A DNA stretch of 64,000 nt from Antennarius striatus. Its lineage: Eukaryota > Chordata > Actinopteri > Lophiiformes > Antennariidae. Below, piece after piece: positions 1-10,764 of this stretch; positions within the stretch are counted from its first letter, which is position 1, and the number at the start of each line of letters is the position of its first letter. The translations under genes and the position numbers were made by a program. Under the pieces are notes generated by a model. It did no database searches. It was not told the origin of the DNA and saw only the letters and a program-made list of their open reading frames with translations. The stretch lies in the NCBI RefSeq assembly GCF_040054535.1, contig NC_090779.1, forward strand, positions 24,777,501 to 24,841,500, given 5' to 3'.

Positions 1-23
1 GTTGACGCTCCGTCCGTGTCGGG

Positions 24-1341
24 ATGCAGAAATCCGAACCGGACCGGAGTGAATCGTCTCAGGAGCCGCTGGTGTTCTTTGACCTGGAGACAACCGGACT
101 CGGTAAGATCCGTTCTACGATGTTCTAGTTTGTCTCATGGATTAAACTTTATATGAATGGAATACAGTAGAGCTCCTAAAAAAATGTTTCCCCATTTAAA
201 ATAATTAAAATCATTTTAATCCGTTCCGGTTTTGTAAAAATAAAATAAAATAGAAAGACCCAAAACATGTAAATTATGAAAAAACAACAACAATTTTATC
301 AGGAAACAGACATACTGACTTTACTCGTGTATTAATAATTATATATAAGTTACGTAAATTATGATATAGAATGAAAAGAAACGCAAAAGTCAGAGCATCT
401 GATCAGCTGATGTTGTATCCTTCCACCAACACTTGGCAAAGAACGAGATCCGGTCTCAGCTGATGTATCCATCGGCCAATTCGTGGTAAAGAACGAGATC
501 CGGCATCATTGATGTTGTATCCTTCCACCAACAGCGGTAAAGAACGAGATCCGGTCTCACTGAATCCAACACCTTGAACAAAAATCTGTATGAAATGGGA
601 CAAGGTTGGAAAATATGTTTGTTGGTTTGGTGATCCTGATGTGGAGAAGCTGAATTTTTACTTTTCCCCATCATTGTCTAGTAGAAACCCTGAGAAACGT
701 GAAGCGATACCTCGGGTCTACGTTCTGTGTTTGCAGGTCGTTGCTGTGAGATCGTCCAGCTGGCGGCGGTGAGCGGCGGACATTCGCTCAACCTCTACGT
801 CGTCCCTCAGTCTCAGGTGCAGCGAGGGGCGTCCAAAGTGACCGGCTTCAGCGTCTTCAAGCGTCGACTGTACCTCCACCGGCAGCCGGTCCGGACCAAC
901 TCGCTTCGGGAGGTCCTGGTCTCCTTCATCGCGTTCCTCCGAATGCTCGGACGCCCCCTCGTCGTCGGCCACAACATCCGACGCTTCGACTGTCGGCTTC
1001 TGGCTCGAGATCTGGATCGACTGGGCCTCAGGGCCGACTTTGACTCGTCCGTTTCTGGCTGTGTTGACACTCTACCGCTGGCCGGCGAGATGCTCAAGGA
1101 CCGCCGCCCCCCGAGTTTACGTCAGGTGAACCTCGTCAGGGAGCTGCTGGGTGTGGACTACAAAGCCCATGATGCTTTGGAGGATGTGCGGGCGTTACAG
1201 ACACTATTCAGTGTTCTTCAGCCCACACCTGAGTTGATCCTGAAGCACAGGTTCTCCCTGGACTCCATCAACACCCACCTGGATGATCCACCCCAAGAGT
1301 CCTGCAGGGCAGCGCCACAGCGCCCCCTGTCAGACAGGTAG
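24..1341 (+). CDS. plex9: DEDDh 3'-5' exonuclease, PML-exon-9-like
   Basis: Two exons, 24-102 and 737-1341, join in phase to give 227 aa. An in-frame TGA at 3-5 precedes the ATG at 24, which supports this start unless a further upstream exon exists. All DEDDh positions are present: FFDLETTGL gives D20 and E22, HNIRRFDC gives D111, and HDALEDV gives H171 and D176. The protein is a bare exonuclease domain with no RING or B-box. The TREX/DnaQ-like family removes nucleotides from DNA or RNA 3' ends. The closest match I recognise is the exonuclease encoded by PML exon 9, whose free-standing fish relatives have been called PLEX9. Function is inferred from the family. The gene is tail-to-tail with mpi. 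The promoter lies outside the window. Confidence 0.8.
103..736 (+). other. plex9: plex9 intron 1
   Basis: GT at 103 and a TTTGCAG acceptor at 730-736. The 5' half is AT-rich. The 3' half holds a three-copy tandem repeat, listed separately. No coding signal is seen. Confidence 0.8.
409..560. repeat. ~50-bp tandem repeat, three copies
   Basis: Three degenerate units each start with TGATGT and contain the block AAAGAACGAGATCCGG. The first and third units are most alike and the middle one is shorter and more diverged. The repeat lies inside the plex9 intron. Confidence 0.85.
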
Positions 1342-1680
1342 TGGAGGTTCAGGAGAGAAAGAACAGAATTCAAGATTTTAAATGAATCAGAAGTCCGTTT
1401 TCTCCAGCGAAAGATGATGGAACAAAAGAAAAACTGAGCAGAGGAAAACATTTAAAGGATAATGGATGAGTCCAGCTTTTAAAAGGTGAGGGAAGCATTA
1501 ATAAATAATAAATCTTCTTTATCGCTCCAAAAACCAACATCTTAAACTATAACTCATGTTTGCTTCATCCAATTACTAAAAATTTCTTTTGTGGTAGTTT
1601 TGCTGCTAATAAAAACGTTTTTATTTTCAACTGTTAACTCAGTTTAAGTGTTTGAGGAAAGACAAATTGTAATGGAGGTA

Positions 1681-1686
1681 AATAAA
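1681..1686 (+). terminator. plex9: candidate plex9 poly(A) signal
   Basis: AATAAA lies 340 bp after the plex9 stop. Earlier AATAAA copies near 1500-1510 are alternatives. The choice is inferred from position only. Confidence 0.4.
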
Positions 1687-1778
1687 TGGATTGCAGTCAC
1701 GCTTTAGATAAAACGTGAAAACATTATTTCATCGATGCAACAGGAAGGAGTTGACGAGGTGTGGTAACACAACAAGGC

Positions 1779-1784
1779 TTTATT
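1779..1784 (-). terminator. mpi: candidate mpi poly(A) signal
   Basis: TTTATT on the plus strand reads AATAAA on the minus strand. Using it gives mpi a 3' UTR of about 1.2 kb. A nearer alternative lies at 2694-2699. The region 1342-3012 otherwise has no coding signal and should hold the two convergent 3' UTRs. Confidence 0.4.
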
Positions 1785-3012
1785 AAAGCAGGTTCTCTAC
1801 ACGTTCTCAGCAGTCCAAGGATACAGTATGACCATCATCACAAATGCTTTTAATGGAGAAATGTTCCCAGAAAGGTTCACGAGACAATGAAACAATCAGG
1901 GTGAAGAAATCTGTGCAAAATCGTGGTTCAGTTCTCAAACTAAAAAGTGTTTTTAAAGATGATCAGTAACGGAAAAGTTCTGGTTAAATGACAAAAGTAA
2001 AGTTTGAAACTCAAGATTAATAAAGTAAAACATTCAGAAAGACGCCGATTATGAAGACAAACAAAAAAAAAATTAGAGAACTACAGCAGGATGAATGAGG
2101 ATTCATCATCAAACCCTCACAGTGATTTTTAACTTTTAACGCCCGCCTAATTTTTGGATTTCGCAAACAACACAGAACTAAAGCTTCATTACGTCTTTTT
2201 AGGGATCATTAAATTCACTTCTATCCTTCTTACAGGTCAAAAAACTCAGAAATGTTTCCTCTGGCGGCCGATAGACGTTCACATTTATTATAAGATTACA
2301 TGAAAAAAAAAAAAAAAACCTGTTGCGACAGAATGAGCTGGAATCTAACGACACGTTTACACCACGCTGAAATAATCTAGTCTCAATATTACGCTGAAAT
2401 TACGGAATATGTCTCAACGCTGATTTGTCTCTGGAACACAAACAGGATTATTTCTACGTAATAAAACGGAACACAGCCTTTTGTTGTGGGTCTGGACACA
2501 GAATATTCAACCCGAATCAAACCTGAATCGATCCAGTTTTGTTTTGCTTTTTTGTGATAACTCGTCCATACTTACGAAACCCAGACGGCAAACATGCGCC
2601 GCTAACAACCAGTAACGGGGTCGCGTCCCATCTCGCGAACCCCACATGCACCCAGTCTTACGCCACGGTCTCAGCTGATAGGCTAACAATGCTTTTATTT
2701 TCAGAAGATATTTACTCGCTCAAGCTAATCTAAGATGATAAAACAGGCGGTTGCACCAGAGATTGGGGGGGTAATAAAACTGCTGACTCATAGGGGACAT
2801 GCACCGACCTCCACCGGGTGGTGCTGTGGTCACATGAAGGCGGGGTCGGGGTTACGTTTCATATCTTTCCACAAAAAAAAACAGATTTTTGTGACCCTGG
2901 TTTGGGGAATGTTTTTAACCCGATTGAAATAAAGGATTTTTTTTTTTGTCATGTATTTCGGTTTCGACATTTGACCTCATCAGATAGGAAGGGATGGATG
3001 AGGGGGTGGCGG

Positions 3013-6000
3013 CTACAGCAGGCAGCAGGCGCGGAACATGGTCATCCCCATCTGGGAGGTGATGTGCAGGGAGACGCTCTCATTGGCCGACAGGAAGAGC
3101 ACGATGCCCCGCCTCAGCGTGATGTCAGAGGGGGCGGCGGCCGAGGTTGCCGTGGCGCTGCCTTCGATAACCAGGAGGATGCTGGCGCTGTCCAGTGGGG
3201 CGATGGTGTACTGCTTGATGGCGGCGGGGATCTGCAGGAAGGAACGAGGAGAACCCGTTTCTATAGATCAATAATCAATAATTTTGTTTGATATTGATCA
3301 AGAGGGTGGAGACTGAAGTTTCCCACCTGTATCCTGATGACGGTGAAGTCCGGTATCGGGGGGTCATACAGGGTCACGCAGGGATCCGACGTGTCCTGGA
3401 CGCACGGGAAGATCTTGGAGCTGGCGGGGGCGGGGCTGTAGTTCAGCATCTCACACAGCGTGTTCACGTCGATGTACTTGGGCGTCAGCCCCGCCCTCAC
3501 CGTGTTGTCCGAACACGCCATACACTCCACGCAGTCTAGACGGGCGGACAAACAGAAAGCAGGCTTTAACTGGGCGGGGGCGGGGCATTGAAACCGCAGT
3601 GACCTCACGAACGCAGCATGGACTGACCTCCGTAGAGATACGCGTGAGGCTCGTTGGCTCCCAGGAACATGGCCTGGCCCGGCTCCAGGACCATGTGGTT
3701 GAGGAAGTAGATGGAGAAGCAGCCGATGTCTCCGGGGTACTGCGAGTGGAGGCGGAGCAGCAGCTCCCCGTTGCTATTGGACGTGTCCTTACCTGCTGCA
3801 CCTGCAAGGGTCACAAAGGTCACGCGTCAATCCCCGTTTTTAGTCCTGACCATCTATCTGGAGTAAATTCAGGACTACTGGCTAATCCATAGATTTTTTG
3901 GGGCTAACAACCCCAAGGGGGCGCTCTAGCAGGAGGCGTAAACACCTTGGCACCTGCGGCCTATATTCAGGTGCGCCTAATAGGCCGGAAATTACGGTGC
4001 TTCTAACGTGCAAACAGAGATGCAAACAGAGATGCAAACGCGGTCAGAACTCCCTCGGCCTCCTCACCCTCTTCGGTGACCCTCTTGACCAGCAGGTTGA
4101 GCTGATCCACGAACACCTTCTTCTCGCAGTTCATCATCCTAGTGAAGCACCTCTTCAGCACCTGGCTGGTCTGAACTGCGTCTCCCAGGCTGCTCTGCAG
4201 CTCCTCCACCGCCTCGTTCCCAACCAGAGCGCGGAACTCCGGGACAGCTGATTGGGCGAAGCACGAGCAGTCTTGAGTATCACACATTTGACAGGAAAAC
4301 CGAACGACCACAGGGCGTTTCAGGACTCACCTTTAAGGAATCCCAGGATTTCATCCACTGGTCTGAAGCCGCACAGACCCTGGAAGCGCGTCAGGGCGAT
4401 GGCCATCTCCGGCTTGTGGTTGCTGTCCGGATAGTGTTCAGGAAACTGAGCGTGGAGACGGACGGCTAACTCCTGAGCAAAGGGGTAACGATGGGGTTAC
4501 TAACGTTTAAAACTCGATACAAAACGTGTTCTGGGCGTGTCGGTGGCCTCACCCTGTTGGGGTGCGCCTGAATGGACAGAGCCGTGTTGACGGACAGGAC
4601 TTTGAACAGGAAGGGCAGCTGTCCCAGGAAGGTGTCTTTGACCTTGGAGCCCAGGCAGGCGGGGAAGTGGGCGATCCATTGGCCCAACGTGGTCTGGGCG
4701 ATCCGGTTGTCTTTTATCTGGGCGTCCCCTTTTGGGTGAGTCCCCATCCACAGCTGGAAGAGGCATCAGAGGCTAGTTCAACTCCATCTGATAAGATTAT
4801 CTCCGTCTTTAGCCTACCTCCCGCAGACAGGGTAAAGACTAAAGACGGAGATATTCCCTCGCAATCCGGATCCATCCGAACCAACTCCCCCATAAAGACT
4901 CTTGGAAATCCGTCCCCCTAACCGAACTGGAACCTCTTTCCAAACTGGTTCAGGACTGGTTTTCAAACAGTCTGAGTACACAGACAAGAGTCTGTCCCCT
5001 CTGGGATCCAATCAATCACCGGACAAAGTACAAAGATCAGGGTAACACAACGTTTGCTCCACGTCTTACACAAGACGCCTGGTTCTCTGATATAACAGCA
5101 AACATCAACGCCGCCCCGCGCTGCCATGACCACACCTGACACATGACATTCAAGTGTGTCGCGGTGCTGGGAAATATCGCCGCTGCCTGAACCGGTGACC
5201 TTGATGACAAAGCCGGCATCGCTGCTGTAGCTAAATTAGGAGACGTGGACAGAACGAGGCGCTCGGCCAACAGCTCAAGGGTTCTGGTTCAGTGTACGGT
5301 GGCAGAATGATAAAATAACCACAAATACAGGCTGACACTCCCCAGGACCAGTACCCCCCCACACCAATAATGAGATTACCTCAGCATAAGGCTTGCCATC
5401 GTCGATCTCAGCCAGTGGGTCTCCACCGAGCACCAGTTGGGCCACCTCGCTGTCCACGCCGAATTTACCCCAGGCGTAGTTCTGCACAGCACAGCTGAGG
5501 GGGAACACTGGGGGGGGGGGTTATGTTAGTATTATTATTATTAGTAGTAGTAGTAGTAGTGTTTTAGAGCTTTATATGAACTTTATAACAGCAGGCTCAT
5601 TAGAATCAGTATCCGGGGTATGTCTCTATGTTCATTATGTTAAATCTATTCATTCATTCATTACACCGGAAACGTGATAGTTATAGAAAATATTTGTAGT
5701 TATATGAAATATTTTTTATTATAATCAACTTTTTACGATCAATAAATCCTATTTCAGATGCTAGAACTAATCGATCAGCCTGTTCGGAACGTCTCGTCAC
5801 GTCTGAATCGGTTAAACCGGGATCGCAGCTCCACCGGTATCCGGTACCGGGGGCCGGTTCGTGACGGGCGGACCGGGGGATCGAACATGGAGGCCGACGC
5901 GGTCAAAAGCCGTCATTTCACGGTCGTGCTTCCGAATCCGTTTCCATTGATCCAACAAAACGCCGGATGACATAAAGAGACGGAAGAAGCGACCGTGCGA

Positions 6001-6157
6001 CCGTGAATGTCCGGTTAATCCGTGTCTATGACGTCATCAGGGATCACGGATTATAAATTAATCCCCGCAGTTTGAGCTGGCGGCGGGTTTGACGGCGGAC
6101 CGGGAGGTTTGGAGGGTAACGACGGAGACGGTCTCACTCACCTCTCACTTCCTCCAT
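3013..6157 (-). CDS. mpi: mannose-6-phosphate isomerase
   Basis: Eight minus-strand exons: 6157-6142, 5507-5380, 4753-4553, 4472-4331, 4247-4068, 3801-3628, 3535-3327 and 3231-3013. Every junction is phase-consistent and the product is 422 aa (human MPI 423). The enzyme interconverts mannose-6-phosphate and fructose-6-phosphate in the cytosol, feeding GDP-mannose for glycosylation. Zinc-site residues of the type I family are all visible: Q110 and H112 in SIQAHPN, E137 in HKPEMAIAL and H275 in EPHAYL. The later signature [14 protein letters not shown] and the C-terminus MFRACCLL are also present. Exon 1 encodes only five residues and one base, which is why the main homology seems to begin without a Met. 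There is no sign of damage. Confidence 0.97.
5508..6141 (-). other. mpi: mpi intron 1
   Basis: Phase-1 intron with donor GTGAGT at 6141-6136 and a C-rich acceptor tract at 5508-5521. It contains a short (ATT/AGT)n run near 5528-5560. The part next to exon 1 (5770-6141) is CpG-rich, so the promoter region probably extends into the intron. Confidence 0.8.
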
Positions 6158-6186
6158 GTTGGCGACGTCGGCTGTCAGACTGCGGG

Positions 6187-6194
6187 TGACGTCA
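6187..6194. promoter_or_regulatory. mpi: palindromic CRE in mpi promoter
   Basis: TGACGTCA, the full cAMP-response element palindrome, lies 30 bp upstream of the mpi ATG in a CpG-rich stretch. A second CpG-bearing CRE-like site, TGACGTCA at 6028-6035, lies inside intron 1. CREB/ATF binding is inferred from the motif. Confidence 0.6.
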
Positions 6195-7120
6195 CGAAAC
6201 GACGAACAGCTTCACTGACGCTTAGAATAAATAAATAAATAAAAATCAACCGTAAAAAATAATTTAAATTCGACATGGATTTCATTTAATGATCTGGTTG
6301 TTGTTTTTTTAATTTGGCGTTTATTCTATTCAACTTTTTCTATATTTGTTTTACTTATATTACATTATTACCTCCTTGATGAATATTTCTGACGGTCTGC
6401 TGCCTGAGTTGATCCTATGTTCACAAGCAGACAAGAAAACAAACAAACCATATGTCAATATCATAATATGATCTACAATATATTGCACATTCATAAGCTC
6501 TCATAACTGCAAATAAACTATCCGTCCATAGTAACGTGTCCTAATGTAAAGGTATTTTCACTTACGTAAGGCTGAAAGACAGATGCAGATTTTAAAATAC
6601 TTGATGCAGAGGATGAGGAGATAATTAAGAGTTTATTAAAAAAAACTAAGTAACCTACAATTTACACAATCATCTCAACAACACATTCATTAGATTCCCC
6701 ACCTGTCAAATTTTATCTTTCGTGGTCTCTCAAACTTTGCACCCAGGTCACTTCCTAAAGGTTGTCTAACTCAATATAGGGGCTGTGGGCGGATCTAGGG
6801 GGTGGAGCCAGAAGGGCATTGGCCCAAGCTGGAATGTGATTGGCCGGTGACTCCCCTCTAAGGTCGCTTGTCTTTCCTTTTCTTTTATCAAATCTTATTA
6901 TTATAAAATATAAATTAAATTTCATCTGTTACATAACTTATTTTGAAAAAGCCTTACTTATTATGTTTTCCACACCCCAAACAATAAATGTAAAAAAAAA
7001 ATTTTTTTTATCGACTGAACGATTTACGTTGCACTGTTTGACTGAAATCGACAGGTGGCGCTGCTGGCTTTCCGTGTCCGTGTTCCAACTGACACGCACG
7101 TCATTTTACAGCTGTCTCAG

Positions 7121-7132
7121 TGCGCATGCGCT
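7121..7132. promoter_or_regulatory. scamp2: NRF1 site in scamp2 promoter
   Basis: TGCGCATGCGCT matches the palindromic NRF1 consensus and lies about 100 bp upstream of the scamp2 start codon. This is typical of TATA-less housekeeping promoters. Confidence 0.65.
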
Positions 7133-7234
7133 TTAAACTTCATTCGAGGAAGTGGTAGCAGAGACGACTCAAACGAACGACAGCGAAGAGTTTGTTGTTC
7201 TTGGGGGACGAAAGAGTTCGCAGTCCTGAAAAAA

Positions 7235-10200
7235 ATGTCGGGATATGATAACAACCCGTTCGCGGAGCCCGCGGGAGAAAACCCATTCGATGTAAGTGTG
7301 TGTTCGTTCATTTAGTTTAATCAGTAGTTGGAACAGTCGAGCCTGGTTCTGACATATCACTTGTAAAAACCTCAGGAAACTTGTTGGGTGTATGAGAGGG
7401 CGGGATCTATTCTTGTTCTCCCAAGGCCATTGGTTGCAATGATTGTGATTGACAAATGTTCAACCAATCAGGAGACTTTACATGAAAAAATGGGCGGAGG
7501 GTCCTGCGAGACGAGTTCCAGGAAGTTAAACAGGAATGTGTACGAAACGGTTTTTTAAGCGATATTACTTTTTACCAGTCGGTATAAAATTATTTTATAC
7601 CGTAGTTTGTTTGTTTTTTATATGTAGAATTGGATTTGGGTGTAATTTAAGTCCTGTTCTGTCACCTACTTTACCAGAAAAGATAACTTTTTCCTCACCG
7701 CTACCGATGCTGCTAGCTTGTGTTTGGAAGACTTTGAGCTGCAGGTTGAAGCCTGGAGGTTTGTTCAAGAAGTTGTTTGTTTTCTGCTATGAACGCAGTT
7801 ACTGCTGTCTGTTAATTTAATTTAATATAATAAAAAATAAATTTGTTAGTATACTACAGAACAGAAGTGATTGCAGTGTGTTGCTGAGACACAGTTCACA
7901 TGATAGGAAACACACCACAGGGTCAGGGTACATTTCCTAACAGAGTCACGCTGTCAACAGGTGTGCAGTGGCTGTGACGTCATTTATTTGTTGGGTGGGG
8001 AAGTCTTGAATAAAATTCCAGCAGCAGACGGATTACATAATCCCTGCTATAGATTAACTGATCTATATCACCTTTAGTTCTATATATTTTGTGAAGTGTG
8101 ACTTTCGTCTGTTTTAGTAGCAACATCCAGCTGTGGTTCTGAAATGTGTGTCACAGACACACCTCGGCAGCAGCTGTTGTTGTTACCTGCTATGAAGGCC
8201 TCAAGGCCATTATATTCCAGTTTCTATTTTGACACTCTCATGAGTAGAATTTGTTAAATTGCCAGACTGTGTGTGTTTGTACTGGTCTCCACACTTCTGT
8301 GTGTCGTCTTGTCTTCCTTGTCTTCCTTTTCCTGCTGGTTTAGTTTTTTTGTCATTAAATCTGGTTTAGTTTATAGGCTTTTACTCATTGTTGTCTGTCA
8401 TCAAAAAAACAACAACACAACAAACACATCCTGATTCGGAGGATGTTTGTCATGGTGTGACAATAGTTCAAGGTAGGCACATTTTTTGAATGTCTCCATG
8501 GGGTTTTTCCTCTTTTAATAGTCCTTATCCTCATTTTGGCCTGATATTTTTGAGAATGGTGAAACCATTGTTTAGATGCTTTAAATAAAAGCCTTCAGGA
8601 GTGAAACTGTGTGGACATCCCTCTGTTTCCTGTTGGGAATGGTCACAGGTGTGTCACGTGCAGATAAGCAATGATGACGAAGGCTGAAATCTTAATCCCA
8701 CAAAGCGATGTGTGGTGTTATCCCTTATCATTAAATGAGAAGTAGACTTGGATATAAACATGATGAGAGTTCTGACCAATGTTACGATCTGACTTGAGAA
8801 ACTTACACTTCCATTTATTTTGTTTCGTCTCTTCTAAAAATCACTGAACATGTGATAGAAATTCTGTTATCAGGACAAGGGTAAGAGTTTTTTGTTATTT
8901 TTTTGACCTTTGTTCTGTGATTATCTGGGTATTTGTAGCTTGCGCTCCCTGATACTCCCTGATTTGATAACTCCCACTTAATAAAAGAACAAATATATTC
9001 TAGCAAGGCTGGAAATCCGCACAAGCTCATTGATTCCACAGGTTTTGAACAATCTGTTATTTTCTTCTCAGTTTCACTGAGCCCCTGCTAAAATATAGTT
9101 GTTCAGGACCCGTTAGTCTCACTGATGAGCCTCTGGAATCTGACTCTCAAGACTTGAATGACACAGATTAATGTTTACCTGTGATTCGTACCTGTTGTAA
9201 AGTAATGAGTTCCCAGCTAATGATTCATCAGGACATCTAGAGGCTGGTGCAACAACGGCTGAATGTTGTTGCATTTTGTTTTATGATGCTTCTAAGCTAT
9301 CACAGTGTGATCTGACTTCATGTAGGGAACAAAAGATAAGCAGGAATTGTCAGTGGCGGTATTAAAGGAGCGATCCGATCGGGTAGAACAGGAGATGTTT
9401 GACGGACGTTACGTACAGTTAGAAGAAGCAGCTTCAGTCCCAAAGTGACACAATTCCAGATGAGGATGGATGAAGGATGCCTGCACCTCAGACCAACTGC
9501 TCCACTTTTTATTTAAATGCTTCAAAAAAGAGATATCACATTCGGTGGAAGTCATGCAGTTACAAATGGATTCCGTGTTGATGTGAAAAAAGCTCTTGAG
9601 TGTTGTGATTCGCTGAGTGATGTGTGTGTTTTTTCCTTCCAGGACCCTTCGGTCACACAAGTCACCAACTCCAGCATGGAGGGAGTCGACCAGTACAACC
9701 CGTTCCCGCCCCCGGCCACAGTGAGAACCCCTCCGCCTCATTATCCGCTGCTTTTGTCCATTTTCTTTTGCTTTTGTCCTTTACTTCCTGTCCCTCCTTC
9801 CTTCCATTGAAGGCCAGGCTCTCCTTGTTGTAGTCTTTTTTTATGTTTTTCTCCACATTATTGATCTTTTCCAAACAATCATGCAAATGTTTCTCACTTC
9901 AACTTTCCAGCATGTCCCAACGCCTCGCGCCGCTCCGTCCTCCGCCGCCCCCTACCAGCCCGCCGTGCTGCAGCCGTCGACTGAGCCCAGTCCTCAGGTG
10001 AGCCAGATCCTCCACCCGTCGCCATCCAGTAATAACAGACCAGTCTGAGGTCAAAGGTTAACCTCTAGAGAGCCTGAGGACAAACTACATCCTGGTTTGT
10101 TTTTTTTTCATTGCATGCGGATGTGATGAAAGACCGATCCTCGTCGACCGTGTTTTAGGAGTAACATGTTTGTTTCTCCTCCTCCTCCTCTTCCTCCAGG

Positions 10201-10710
10201 CGACCGCTGCAGCCGCTCAGGCCAACCTGCTGCGGCAGCAGGAGGAGCTGGAGAGGAAGGCTGCCGAGCTGGACCGCCGAGAGCAAGAGCTGCAGGGCAG
10301 AAGCCCGACAGGTGATTAAAAGAGCAAACCTGTTCAGACAGGAAGACGATGCTAGACGTGTGCATCGTGCACCAGAGAGGATGTTAGCATCCAGGATGTT
10401 AAAAAAAACCCCAATCTGAACACAACATACTGTGAAACCGTCAGATGCTAACCACGTTCCACATATTTCACACCTTCCTGACGTTCCATTTACAGTTGTC
10501 CCTCGTTTACTGAGGGAGTTACGTCCTAAAAATAACTTACAATGGGTGAAATCTGGAAAGGAGTCATCTTAAATTTTTACAATTCTTGATGTTTGAGGGG
10601 TTTTAAGGCTGTCAGACCCCTCACTTTATACTTTATACACTTTTCTCAGACAGACATCAATATTTTCACACTTTTCTCTCTTGTTTAAACCTTCACAGTG
10701 AAATCAGTCC

Positions 10711-10764
<54 letters not shown>

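Larger units (their letters stand above)
6158..7234. promoter_or_regulatory. mpi/scamp2 divergent intergenic region
   Basis: About 1.08 kb separates the two start codons, which face away from each other. The ends are CpG-bearing and the middle (6230-7010) is AT-rich. An inverted CCAAT (ATTGG) lies near 6838. No coding signal is seen. Confidence 0.6.

Noticed and set aside
4000-4067. Continuation of mpi exon 5 past 4068 in the open frame
   Set aside because: The GTGAGG donor at 4067 gives phase 1, which matches the next exon and the human protein; reading on adds unrelated repeat-like sequence.
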